Source: JBKBIP01 sp046297495 (GTDB taxonomy: Bacteria > Planctomycetota > Planctomycetia > Gemmatales > Gemmataceae). Taken from it: a stretch of 64,000 bases of DNA. Numbering within the stretch: the first letter of the stretch is position 1; each line of letters starts with the position of its first letter. A program made the translations under genes and the position numbers. The DNA lies in assembly GCA_046297495.1 (NCBI GenBank), contig JBKBIP010000022.1:1-64000 (forward strand). The letters run 5' to 3'. The notes beneath the pieces are model-generated. The model made no database searches. It saw nothing but the letters and a program-made list of their open reading frames with translations, and was not told the origin of the DNA. Shown here in pieces: positions 46,077-55,900 of this stretch.

Positions 46077-47753
46077 TTATCGGCGGAAAGCGTGCAGCGG
46101 GCGTCCCGGCGGTTTGTGCTCCCACACCACTTGCCCGCGCCGATTGATTTCGACCACCCGTTGGGTGTTCATGGAGCTGAGCAAGGTATTGCCGCTCGGC
46201 AAGCGCATGGCCGACGTGGGAAATTGGAAATCGACGCTCCACAGTAAACGCCCTTCGCCGTCATATTCCACGACTCGATTTTCCGATGTCAAGGGGATAA
46301 TGACATGTCCAGTTGGCGTCATGTCAATGGTGCTGTAGTTTTGCACGCGGCCGATGGGGAAGCTCTTGACCTCTTGACCACGGGCGTTGAGCCGAATGTA
46401 CAGGCCATTTGTCGTCACGAAGACATATTCCCCGTTGCGTGATTTGCGGGCCGAGACGATGTCGTAATTGGGACGGTTATAGGTGAAAAGTGCCTTTTTA
46501 TTGGCATCGACCTCGACGAGCTGATTACGGCAGGCGATGAATGTGTTGCCGTTCAACAACCGTTGACAAGCCACCGGATAATTGACGGTGTGCTGCCAAA
46601 TGATGGTCCCCTTCAAATCACGTTCGGTGACGCGGTTGAGACGGTGCTCGGCGACCAAGATGCGATCCTTACCGACGACTTGCGCATCCACCGGATAGTT
46701 CAAGCCGGTGAGTTGCCAGTTGACTTTCTGTTCCTTGGTGATCTCCGCCACGCGCCCCGTGGTGTTATTGGCATCGAGATAAGCCACCACGGTTAGTCCC
46801 AACTCGCGGGGGACCAGGTCGAAGTCGGTAAGGTCCAACTCCTGGCCATGTGCCAGCCACCAGGCGTTCCAAGCATCGCGGCATTTGCGGCGTTCCTCTG
46901 GCTTATCGCCGAGCGGCAGGGTGGGAGCCTGGTCGCGTGCCAGGCGGAACAGCATTTCGTGGGCCTTCCAAGATTCGGTGGATGGCAGCTCTCCCAACAG
47001 GTCGATCAGGACCGGAATCGCTTCCTTATCCTTGGCTTCCACTAGCGCCAAGGCCACGCGCATGCGGACTTCCGGCATCGGATCGACGAGCAGTTTGCGA
47101 ACCTCGGCGGGGATCGTCCCTTTGATGCCGCGAATAAGGGCCTCGGCCGCGACGCCGCGCCGCAAGGGTTGGTCCTCATCGAGTGCTTCTAACAAGGCGC
47201 TGTCGGGTTTGCCGTCACGCAACGCCACGGCGGCCAAGGTGGCGCTGACTTCCTCCACGACCAAGTCATCGTCGGCGAACGGCAGATAGGCCAACAAAAT
47301 CTCAGACGTGGCATCGGGCTGGCGCACGGCTAGCAACCGCGCCGCCGCCGCCGCCAGCAAGTTGCTCGGATTGCGCTCCAGGAGTTCCAAGCATTGTGTC
47401 GAGCGGCGGGCGATTTCCACGTCGGGACTGGTGATGCCGTCGCGGCGCAGCAGGGGAATGGCGATGTCCCCCATCTTGACCAAGTCCGTCGAAGCCTGTT
47501 CCCGTTGAATGAACGAATCACTTCCCAGCTGTTGAATCAACGTCAACACCCGTTCGGCTTGATTCTCGTTCAGCGTCCGGGACTGAAAGAATTTGAGAAG
47601 CGATGGTCCATCCGTGCCGATTGTCGCTTTTTTGACGGTTTGTTCATCGGCAGTCACCTGGGCGGGATCGGCGCCGCCGCCGCCACTTACCGTGAGCACG
47701 AACAAGCCCAGGACTCCCAACAGAGTCGATAAACGCAAACGCATGGTGGACAA
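46077..47753 (-). CDS. secreted HEAT-repeat / beta-propeller protein, copy 2
   Basis: 558 residues, with the same architecture as the downstream gene: signal peptide, HEAT-type repeats around residues 60-280 (LGSDSFIQREQASTDLVKMG), a Trp-rich junction (WNAWWLAHGQE) and a propeller with LLNGNTFIACRN and LPSGNTLLSS blades. Both proteins end in RAFRR or HAFRR. Tandem duplication is obvious, and the divergence is large enough for distinct roles. They probably work outside the cytoplasm, perhaps in binding. AGGA precedes the start. Confidence 0.8.
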   Translation of the reverse strand: MSTMRLRLSTLLGVLGLFVLTVSGGGGADPAQVTADEQTVKKATIGTDGPSLLKFFQSRTLNENQAERVLTLIQQLGSDSFIQREQASTDLVKMGDIAIPLLRRDGITSPDVEIARRSTQCLELLERNPSNLLAAAAARLLAVRQPDATSEILLAYLPFADDDLVVEEVSATLAAVALRDGKPDSALLEALDEDQPLRRGVAAEALIRGIKGTIPAEVRKLLVDPMPEVRMRVALALVEAKDKEAIPVLIDLLGELPSTESWKAHEMLFRLARDQAPTLPLGDKPEERRKCRDAWNAWWLAHGQELDLTDFDLVPRELGLTVVAYLDANNTTGRVAEITKEQKVNWQLTGLNYPVDAQVVGKDRILVAEHRLNRVTERDLKGTIIWQHTVNYPVACQRLLNGNTFIACRNQLVEVDANKKALFTYNRPNYDIVSARKSRNGEYVFVTTNGLYIRLNARGQEVKSFPIGRVQNYSTIDMTPTGHVIIPLTSENRVVEYDGEGRLLWSVDFQFPTSAMRLPSGNTLLSSMNTQRVVEINRRGQVVWEHKPPGRPLHAFRR

Positions 47754-48373
47754 TCCTCCAGGTGTTGGCCAACGGTGCTATGTCCCTTCCCTATGATAGA
47801 CGATCCGGCTCGCTTCAGGGGAGAAAAATTCCGTGCGTGGCGATATTTTTTGCTTCGCGGGAATATTCCCTTGGCCTTGCCAGCCGAATCGTTGATCCAA
47901 GCTAAACATGGAGCCAAGAAGTGTAATAATATAGTTGTGGATGCTTTGCTCATTCCCTCGCTAACTGCCAAAATCATGGTTTCATTGTTCCATTTCACCC
48001 CACCCCCCTTTCTTCCCCCTTCTTGCTCTCCAGTGGAATGAAACCCTTTGTTTCCGGTTGATGGTTTCATTGTTCCATTCCACCCTACCCCCCTACTGCC
48101 TCAAACAACTCCATAATCAGTGAATGAAATTATCCATTGGGTACAAGAATGATCTCGTGGCCTTACTCTCCAGGTCAGACGTCGCGCCGCGTGTGCGGCC
48201 ACGATGTCCTGGAAGAGACGCATTTTCCACCCATTTCCAGCATGATCACTCGACCGATTTTTTTCTCTATTTTATCGTTGACTTATGTTCATTTCTACTT
48301 TCTCATGTCACCATCTGGTTGGTTCTGATACCAGTGTTTCCACCCATCATCCATTCTTTTCAGGAGGTCGCTC
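47754..48373. other. divergent intergenic region with repeat copies
   Basis: About 620 bases, no gene. It has two copies (47976-48043 and 48061-48096) of the dispersed repeat seen at 15264. An AT-rich block at 47925-47940 could be a promoter for the HEAT/propeller genes; the +1 is not evident. Confidence 0.5.
47976..48096. repeat. two copies of the dispersed TTTCATTGTTCCATT repeat
   Basis: Both copies begin CATGGTTTCATTGTTCCATT or ATGGTTTCATTGTTCCATT and continue with C-rich runs. The first (47976-48043) also has the CTCCAGTGGAATGAAA end, matching the reverse complement of the repeats at 15264-15434. Confidence 0.75.
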
Positions 48374-48721
48374 ATGGCGAAGCTTCGATTGGTGCCGGCG
48401 CTCTTCTTGGTCGCGTTCATCGCTGGCGGTTCTTTGCTGGGGGATGACGCCGACACGAAAATCCGTGGGATGCTGCCCCCCTATTGGGGCAAGCTGGGGC
48501 TCTCCGTCGAGCAGAAACAACAAGTGTACCAGACTCAAGCCAAATACCGCGCCAAAATCCAGGACCTGGAACGCCAAATGGAAGAGTTGAGGAAGCAAGA
48601 AAAAGTAGAACTGGAAAAGGTTCTCACACCGGCACAGAAAGACCGGCTTCGCGAGCTGATTCTCGAAAAGGTGCCCGGCGGCAAATCCACACCGCCTGCC
48701 GCTCCTGACAAACCAGAATGA
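48374..48721 (+). CDS. small Spy/CpxP-like periplasmic protein
   Basis: 115 residues. A signal peptide (LVPALFLVAFIAGGSLLG) precedes a helical, charged body with the LSVEQKQQVYQTQAKYRAKI and LTPAQKDRLRELI pattern, the helix-LTPxQ repeat seen in Spy/CpxP-type chaperones. A Pro-rich tail ends the protein. It may help prevent aggregation in the periplasm or bind metal. AGGAGG lies 7 bases before the ATG, the strongest ribosome site in the window. Function is by analogy. Confidence 0.7.
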   Translation: MAKLRLVPALFLVAFIAGGSLLGDDADTKIRGMLPPYWGKLGLSVEQKQQVYQTQAKYRAKIQDLERQMEELRKQEKVELEKVLTPAQKDRLRELILEKVPGGKSTPPAAPDKPE

Positions 48722-48842
48722 CATCAGCCCTTACTTCAAATGGCGTATGTCATGCGACCGCGCGCCGTTCTGGGGAGCGGCTTCCTCCGTTCCCTAACGG
48801 TCGCGGTTTGGATGAACTTGGTTGCCGGCGGAATATCCATAA

Positions 48843-49514
48843 TTACGCTGGGCCGGTGAGTTCCTCGGTCATGTAGGGCGCGCCGATGTCCACGACATGC
48901 ACTTGGCCGAGGTAGGGCCGGGCGGCGGGGGCGGAGAAGCCTTGCTTGGCGGCCACGAAGGTAACGGTGTGATCGGCCCGCACGGTGGCGCTGAGCGGCT
49001 GGCCGGTGTCGCAATCCAGCCCAGAGGGAATATCAACGGCCAATACTCGCGCCGAGCTGGCATTGATCGCCTCTATCACCTGATCCAACGGCGCTCGCAC
49101 GGGTCCACTCAGCCCCGTGCCGAAGAGGGCATCGACGACCCACGCCGCCTCTTGGAGATGACGGCGGAGCGTGTCCCGACACCATTGCTCCCCGGCCAAC
49201 ACTTCCAGCGGGACGCCCATGCGCTCGATGCTGGTAAAGTGCGTGGCGGCATCCCCACGTAGTTCTTCCCTGGCACCAAACAGTAACACACGTACTGGAA
49301 TCTTCTGGATGGCCAGATGGCGGGCCATGACGAAGCCATCGCCGCCGTTGTTGCCCCGGCCGCAACAGATCAACACGCGCCCCGTCACCCCCAAGGCCAG
49401 CAGCAGCTCCGCCGCGTTCCGGCCCGCGTTCTCCATCAACACCACGCCGGGAATGCCCAACTCCTCGATGGCCCGGCGATCCACCTCCCGCGCCGCGTCA
49501 CGACTCAACAACAT
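48843..49514 (-). CDS. nnrE: NAD(P)H-hydrate epimerase
   Basis: 223 residues of the YjeF N-terminal family. It has MENAGRNAAE, GRGNNGGDGF, DALFGTGLSG and DIPSGLDCDTG, all characteristic. It repairs damaged NAD(P)H hydrates by epimerisation so that a separate dehydratase can act. The dehydratase domain (NnrD) is not fused here and not seen in the window. It ends a three-gene set with yggS and yggU, 14 bases after yggU. GGGAG lies 6 bases before the ATG. Confidence 0.92.
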   Translation of the reverse strand: MLLSRDAAREVDRRAIEELGIPGVVLMENAGRNAAELLLALGVTGRVLICCGRGNNGGDGFVMARHLAIQKIPVRVLLFGAREELRGDAATHFTSIERMGVPLEVLAGEQWCRDTLRRHLQEAAWVVDALFGTGLSGPVRAPLDQVIEAINASSARVLAVDIPSGLDCDTGQPLSATVRADHTVTFVAAKQGFSAPAARPYLGQVHVVDIGAPYMTEELTGPA

Positions 49515-49528
49515 GGCGGACTCCCATA

Positions 49529-49828
49529 CTATGGTCCCAACAACTCTTCCAAGCGAGCGGCCAACGTGCTGGCGGCGAGACCGTGGAGTAAGAATTTTTT
49601 CTCCCGGCTGGCGGCGCCGCCGAGGAGTTCGATGTGGGCGCGTTTCACTCCCAATTGGTCGCTCAGCAAGTCGATCAGGGCCTTGTTGGCCCGGCCGTCT
49701 TCGGGCGGAGCGGTGACGGCGACCTTCAGCGCCCCGCCGTGCTCTCCCACGATAGCCGCGCGGCGAGCGCCCGGTTGGGCCTTTACCAGCAACACGCAGC
49801 CGGCGGGGTGGTCGCTAATGTCGATCAT
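49529..49828 (-). CDS. DUF167/YggU family protein
   Basis: 99 residues, a small alpha/beta protein of the DUF167 (YggU) family. VKAQPGARRAAIVGEHGG and AVTAPPEDGRANKALIDLL are the family signature. The biochemical role is not known. It is commonly found next to yggS/yggT genes, as here. The ribosome site GAGGTG overlaps the end of yggS, so the two are coupled. The downstream gene is nnrE. Confidence 0.9.
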   Translation of the reverse strand: MIDISDHPAGCVLLVKAQPGARRAAIVGEHGGALKVAVTAPPEDGRANKALIDLLSDQLGVKRAHIELLGGAASREKKFLLHGLAASTLAARLEELLGP

Positions 49829-49836
49829 ATATCACC

Positions 49837-50544
49837 TCATGGCAATCCTTCCCAAAGAATCGTGCCGATGCGGACCATCGTGGCCCCTTCCTCGATGGCT
49901 ATCTCGAAATCATTACTCATGCCCATCGACAGATGTTCGAGTTGATGCGGGGCAGTCAGCTCGGAGCGCAGCCGGTCGCGCCATTGGCGCAGCGCGGCGA
50001 AGGTGGGTCGGCAGCGTTCGGGGTCTTCCGCGAATGCCGCCATCGTCATCAACCCCCGCGCCTGGACGAAGCGTAGCTCGCGCAGGCGCGGCGCCAGCTC
50101 CGGCAACTCCTCCGGCGCGAAGCCGTGTTTGGCGGCTTCCCGGCTGGCATTGACCTCCAGCAGCACCGACACCGCTTGCCGACGCGCGGTCGCTTGTTCC
50201 TCTAGCGCGGTCAACAGTCGCCAGCTATCCACGGAATGAATCATGTGAACGAGGGGCAGCACCAGCCGAATCTTGTTGCGCTGCAAATGGCCAATCAGAT
50301 GCCAACGCACGGTCGCTGGCAGGGCGGCGGCTTTGCGAACTAGCTCTTGGGGACGACTCTCGCCGATGTCCCAGACCCCCAGCTCCGGTAGCAGGGAAGC
50401 CATCTCGGCTGTGACCGTTTTGGTGACGGCCACCAGCGTCACCGCCTCGCGGCGCCGCCCGCCGCGCTGGCAGGCGGCGGCGATGCGCTCGTTCACTTCC
50501 GCCAAACGTGCTTGCAGCGCCGAACGACTCGCTGACTGATTCAT
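49837..50544 (-). CDS. yggS: PLP homeostasis protein, YggS/PLPBP family
   Basis: 235 residues, a single-domain alanine-racemase-like barrel that binds pyridoxal phosphate. The PLP lysine lies in LVAVTKTVTAEM near residue 41. IGHLQRNKI and HLSMGMSNDFEIAIEEGATMVRIG are conserved phosphate- and cofactor-binding segments. It influences vitamin B6 and amino-acid balance rather than catalysing a known reaction. It is the first of three genes, followed by yggU and nnrE. Confidence 0.92.
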   Translation of the reverse strand: MNQSASRSALQARLAEVNERIAAACQRGGRRREAVTLVAVTKTVTAEMASLLPELGVWDIGESRPQELVRKAAALPATVRWHLIGHLQRNKIRLVLPLVHMIHSVDSWRLLTALEEQATARRQAVSVLLEVNASREAAKHGFAPEELPELAPRLRELRFVQARGLMTMAAFAEDPERCRPTFAALRQWRDRLRSELTAPHQLEHLSMGMSNDFEIAIEEGATMVRIGTILWEGLP

Positions 50545-50728
50545 GTTCCGACACCTATTCCGAGAACGCCAAAAGGCATGGAGATATTAGAGACGGTTTG
50601 TTTCCACATGGCAACCATGCAGGCCAGTGAACCATGATAGGGATTTCCCCTTGTTCTCCGACAGGAGCCTGGGGACAAAGAATATCACTTTCTTCGGTCC
50701 GATGAGGGACAGCTGCTCACTACCGTTT

Positions 50729-51302
50729 TCAGGGAGGTTGCTCGTCCGCGCTCATTACCGCCTCGGCAGCCAGCCGGCCGCTGGTCAAGGCCCAGGCGAT
50801 GTGCAACCCATGACCCCACAGGATCATACCGCTCAAGCCGTATCACGCCCCCTAGCCGGACGATTCCCAGCTGAAGGGCGGCGATGTACGCCTTGGCGCC
50901 CGGAACGACGTTGTGCATGCGGGGGACACGGTTGGGAGGTTCGGGACTGGGGCCAAAAAATGACAATCCCAGGCCGCACAACCATTCAAAGGTCGTGGCC
51001 GTCTCGCTCAGGAACCAGTCGCGCAGCGGCCCGTTATTGCGTGCTTCGATGTCCGCAGGAGCGAATTGGCCGGCATCCTCGGCATGGGCGGCGGCGTTGT
51101 CGCTGATTCCCGCCGCGCGCTGCATGGAGGTGCCGCTGCTGGTGAACGTGCCCACCGCGATGCCGGTGGTGCCGCCCCATTGGGGCTGCTTTTCCAGCAC
51201 GAGGACACGTCCCCCCTTTTCAGCGATCCGGTAAGCCGCCGCCAAGCCACTGCCACCGCCGCCGACCACGATGACATCCCACGATTCTTGATGTGCCGTC
51301 AT
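50729..51302 (-). pseudogene. FAD-dependent flavoprotein remnant with internal deletion
   Basis: From the ATG at 51302 comes the N-terminal FAD domain of a fumarate-reductase/ketosteroid-dehydrogenase-like flavoprotein: WDVIVVGGGGSGLAAAYRIAEKGG and GGTTGIAVGTFTSSGT, about 165 residues. The frame then departs. In another frame, nearby, is the C-terminal end of the same kind of protein: GLSGMILWGHGLHIAWALTS and GRLAAEAVMSADEQPP, then a stop at 50729. About 300 residues are missing and the ends are out of frame. The zero-frame ORF runs on to 50685 with nonsense. Confidence 0.72.
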
Positions 51303-51408
51303 GCCATTCAGCCCTTGCCACGCCACGGTTGGGGACTATGTCCGTCCCTCATATTCCCCCATGCGCCGCTTCTTTTCTCCTTTGCGTCTTGACGTGGGAT
51401 ATTTTCCC

Positions 51409-51777
51409 TCATTCCTCGGACAACGCATTCTCCGCGAAGATCCATTCGCGGATCGGTTCTCCTTCGACAAGGTGCTGTCGCACGAATCGCGGGATACGCT
51501 CGGCGGTCATGCCGTGATACCACGTCCCTTCGGGATAGACCACCAGCGTCGGCCCGTGGCAACAGATGCGCAGGCAGCCGACCTTGGTGCGGTAGCAAGC
51601 GCCGGGGCCGCTAGTCAAGCCGTGGTCCTTGATCTGTTGTTTCAGCGTCTCCCAGGCCGCTATACCCTCTTCCGGCGCGCAACACGTCGGGCCGATGCAA
51701 AGAAAGACATGCCGCTGATAAGAGCCGATACCCAGCTTGGCGGCAGTGGCGCGCAATTGGTCGTTCAGGTCGGACAT
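51409..51777 (-). CDS. thioredoxin-like [2Fe-2S] ferredoxin
   Basis: About 122 residues of the (2Fe-2S) ferredoxin family with a thioredoxin-like fold. Candidate cluster cysteines are in FLCIGPTCC near residue 27 and YRTKVGCLRICCHGP near 66-73. GPTLVVYPEGTWYHGM is conserved next to them. An electron carrier with unknown partner. I prefer the ATG at 51777 (GAGG upstream); a start at 51822 would add 15 residues. It lies 106 bases upstream of the flavoprotein remnant on the same strand, which may once have been its partner. Confidence 0.82.
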   Translation of the reverse strand: MSDLNDQLRATAAKLGIGSYQRHVFLCIGPTCCAPEEGIAAWETLKQQIKDHGLTSGPGACYRTKVGCLRICCHGPTLVVYPEGTWYHGMTAERIPRFVRQHLVEGEPIREWIFAENALSEE

Positions 51778-51880
51778 GAGGATGCCCTCATCAGGGTGTG
51801 GCAGATGCGTCGCTTTCAGCATAGCGAAAATGCGGGGAAAGGAAAATGGTGGGCCGATTCGCCCCCCCTGGAGCGACTGG

Positions 51881-52000
51881 CGAATGAATGGCCCACGGAG
51901 TTTGCGCTACCCGAAGGTTCCACACGGATGAACACGGAACATGGCACGGTGACAACCCGTGCATCCCCTCCGTGCAAGAAATCCGTGGGCCATTCATCAG
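51881..52000. repeat. inverted repeat flanking ACACGGATGAACACGG-type sequence
   Basis: CGAATGAATGGCCCACGGA (51881-51899) and 51982-52000 pair at 17 of 19 positions. Between them lie short CACGGA-type reiterations. No gene in the interval 51778-52039. Confidence 0.6.
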
Positions 52001-52039
52001 CGAACGGCTTTACAGGGCGTGGGAGCGTGCGCGAAACGA

Positions 52040-52702
52040 TCAATCATGGAGGCAGTCCTGATCCGGGCCGTCCAACGCATCCGCCGCGCAATCGGGTTCA
52101 TCGCAAGGGAAACTGCGCACCATCGGTTTGCCTGGTTTGAAGTCCATGAGGATGTAGCCGAGATGTTTCCGAGAATGGACCTCGTAAGCGCGGCCCAGGT
52201 AGGAACCGGGGCACAACTCGCGGACTTCGTCGCGGACGTTGCCGAAAAACGGCGTTCCTTCCCGATATTCCAGCGAATAGCACGGTTTGCTGTCGTACCA
52301 GCTGTCCTTGATGGTGGCACAGGACCGAACCGCGCGAATGCCGCCGGTGAAGCGATTGACGAAACAGCCGTTCGGCTGGAATTGCTTGCCGCGCCAAGAG
52401 ACCATCGAGGCCACTTCCGCGACAATCGGAATACGCCGGCCTTGCAAGTTGATGATATGGCCGCGCACTTTCCCCACCGGCAAGCTGCCTAACGGCGCTT
52501 GCGTGAACAGGCAATCGAGCTGCGCGTTCGACATGCGCCGCAGGTCGCGAAGGGTGTAACAAGGACCGTGGCAAGACTCTGGGAAATAACACGGTTCGGC
52601 GCGTACTTGTGGCCCAGCGGAATCGGACTTGCTCAACAGCAGCAACGCCGGCACCAGACCGAACAACAGAATGAACCACTTGCGGAAGGGTGCGAATCGC
52701 AT
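52040..52702 (-). CDS. secreted cysteine-containing protein of unknown function
   Basis: 220 residues. A signal peptide (WFILLFGLVPALLLLSKS) precedes a body with about ten cysteines (CYFPESCHGPCYTL, CFVNRF, SCATIKD, CYSLEYREG, CPGSY, CDEPDC), implying disulfide bonds outside the cytoplasm. I do not recognise the family. Segments such as APLGSLPVGKVRGHIIN look like a small beta domain. GGAGG lies 8 bases before the ATG. It stands alone between a repeat region and the calcium ATPase. Confidence 0.7.
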   Translation of the reverse strand: MRFAPFRKWFILLFGLVPALLLLSKSDSAGPQVRAEPCYFPESCHGPCYTLRDLRRMSNAQLDCLFTQAPLGSLPVGKVRGHIINLQGRRIPIVAEVASMVSWRGKQFQPNGCFVNRFTGGIRAVRSCATIKDSWYDSKPCYSLEYREGTPFFGNVRDEVRELCPGSYLGRAYEVHSRKHLGYILMDFKPGKPMVRSFPCDEPDCAADALDGPDQDCLHD

Positions 52703-52910
52703 TGATGAAGCCTCCGTGCATGAACTAGATGGTATCCCCTCTTTCCATTCATGATTGACACCGTTGAATCTTCGTCCCCATGCCAGAGGGATACCGTACC
52801 GCTACCATATCATCGAATGGAACTGCTCCCATCTTGATGTCGTCGGCGCCGAAATGAAATGCCTGAAACATATAGCGAAACGATCACGCCGAAGATGTGG
52901 ATTAATCGTT

Positions 52911-55900
52911 TCACGCTGTTGAGCGCGCCGGGAGAGGCACGAGAGCCTGTTCTTCATGCCTGCCGCCACGTAGCCGCATCTGCACGCGGCGGGCGATGGC
53001 GGCGAAGACTAGCACCGAGGTCGTGGCGATGATGATCACGACCCAGGTGGTGAAGCTCAATGGCTCGACTTGAAAGACCTCGCCGCCGATCGTGACAATC
53101 ACGATTTGGCCAATGGCCACCGTGCCGGCGATGGCCAGGAAGGTGGGATTGTGCCAGATGCGATGGAAACCGCTGACCTCCGGCACCAGCGACCGGCAAT
53201 TGATCTGGTTCCAAACCTGGAAAAAGACATAGACGGTGAAAAAAATCGTGGCTTGATAGAGTGTCAAGCTGGTGGCTCGCTTGTCGGGATCGACCAAGAC
53301 CCCCGAACCCAGGTCGCGGAACCAGCCGCCATACTCCATCAGGGCCAACAGGGCCATCATCACCACGATGAAAAAGAGCGCCGTGGAGAATATGGTACGC
53401 GCCATCAAGGGGGTAATGATGTTCTCATCCTTCTTCTTGGGCGGCATCCGCATCAACCCCTCACGCGGCGGCTCGGAACACAAGGCGATGGCCGCGAAGG
53501 TGTCCATGATGACGTTGATCCACAACAGTTGCAGCACCGTGAACGGCGGGCGGATGCCAAAGAACGGCCCCAGGAAGGCGATGGTCAAGGCGCTGACATT
53601 AATAGTCAATTGGAATTGAATGAATCGTTGAATGTTTTCGTATAGAGACCGGCCCCAATGCACCGCTTTGACGATGGTGGAAAAGGCGTCGTCGAGCAGC
53701 ACGATCTTGCTGGCTTCCTTGGCGACTTCGGTGCCAGCGATGCCCATTGACAGGCCGACATCCGCTTTCTTCAAGGCGGGGGCGTCGTTGGTGCCGTCGC
53801 CGGTGACGGCTACCACTTCCCCCAATTCTTGCAACAGCTTGACCAGACGAAACTTGTCCAGCGGCTTGGCGCGGGCGATGATGCGCAGCGCCGGCAAGCG
53901 CTGTTTCAATTCCGCATCGCTCAATTCATTGAACTTAGCGCTGGTCATCACGCTGGCATCATCGGTGTCGATGGGAGCGTCGCGGCGGTCGATGAGGCCG
54001 ATGTCATAGCCGATGGCTCTGGCGGTCTCGACATTGTCGCCGGTGATCATCTTGACCTCGATACCCGCTTCCCGGCAGCGTTGCACCGCTTCATGCACGT
54101 CGTCACGCAACGGATCGCGGATGGCCACGAAGCCGATGTACACCAAGTCGGCCTCGATGGAATCGCGGCGGGCGTGCAGTCCGTCTTCGTCCTCTGGCGT
54201 CTCCACCGGCAGCACAGCGTAACCGAAGGCCAAGGTGCGCATGGCCTGCGCCGCCGAATCACGCAGTTTCTCTTGCACCGCCTCCTTCATCTCCGGCGTC
54301 CAGGGCTGCGTGGTGCCGTCGGCGGCCTGGTAGTGCGTGCTGTGCTGGATGATCCATTCCGGCGCTCCCTTGGCCAACACGATCAGCCGGCCATTGACTT
54401 TCACCACCGTCGTCATGCGTTTGCGTTCCGAGGAGAAGTGAATCTGGTACAACGGCTCAAACTGCAAGCGCAGCTTTTGATATTCGATTCCCCCTTCATG
54501 CAACCATTGCAACAACGCTCCTTCGGTGGAATTGCCGACGGTAAAGAGTTTGCCGGTTTTCTCTTCGAGGTTAGCCGTGGAGTTGACGGCGGCGTTGAGG
54601 GCCAGCCAGTCGATGGGCTTACCGTCGCGGGGCCAAGGCAAGTGCGGTTCCGGTTTTACCCAGTCGGGGGTGTTGCGGTCGAAGACCTGTCCTTCCCAGC
54701 TGAGCCGGACCACTTGCATTTTGTTCTGCGTCAGCGTGCCGGTCTTGTCGGAGCAGATGACCGTGGCCGAGCCGATGGTTTCGCAGGCAACGAGCTGGCG
54801 CACCAGGCTGTTGGCCCGCGTCATCTTGCGCATGGCCAAGGCCAGCGACACGGTCACGCTCATTGGCAACCCCTCCGGCACTGCCACCACGATGATAATG
54901 ACCATATAGACGAAGTATTGCAGCAAATGGCGGAAGACATCCAGAACACCACTCAGGCTGGTCGGCCAAAAGATTTCCCCCACGAACAGCCCACGTATCA
55001 ACAAGGCCAAAAAGATAAGCACGGCGGCGGCGTAACCGACTTTGCTGATGAGTTCCGCCAGATGTTGCAGCTTGAGCTGCAACGGGGTCAGTTCCTTGGA
55101 GATCGTCAACTTATGCTTGATGCGCTGTTGTTCGTTCTCTTCGGCGGCCTCTTCTTCTTGTTCGACTTCCGCTGCGGATAAGCGGCGAGCGATCTGTCCC
55201 AAGTAGGTTTCATCGCCAACTTCGGTGACTAACATCTGAGCCACGCCATCCACCACCTGCGTGCCCCGATACAGGCAGCCGGGTTGCTCCGGGCCGTCGC
55301 TGGTTTCATCCGGTGGGCGGACCTTCTTGGGCGTCGGCTCCGATTCCCCGGTCATGAGGGATTGATCGACGTACAAGTCGGTGGCCTTGACCAGCCGGCC
55401 ATCGGCGGGAATCTCGTCTCCCATCTCCAGGATGACGATATCGCCGACCACCACGTCATCCATCGGGATAGTATGGAATTGATTATCTCGTGTCACTTTG
55501 ACGCGCAGCGCTTCCTTCTGAGCATTGAGCAGCTCGAACTCGCGGTCGGATTTGTACTCACTGGCGAAGGCCACGCCGGTCGCCAGGATGACGGCAATCA
55601 TGACCGCCAATCCCTCCACCAGCGTATGCCCGGTGAACAGCCCCAAGAAGAAAATGACAATCGCCAACCCGAAGAGCAGCGACGGCAGCCAATGCGCCTT
55701 GCGAACCGCATAGGTCCCCACGGCGGCGACCACCACCAAGCCCAGAGAAATGCCGCCCAAGGTACCGGATGCCTGGAACAGATCGACGATCATCGACAGC
55801 AAAGCAGCCGCCAACAGGATTTTGATGATCGGCTCATCGAATTTTTCCAGAAACTTCTTCCAGATTGGCTCGCGCGGCAAAGGGGTCAGCCGATTGCCGC

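Noticed and set aside
53829..55181. 450-residue plus-strand frame opposite the calcium ATPase
   Set aside because: No recognisable domain; the minus strand encodes all P-type ATPase motifs.
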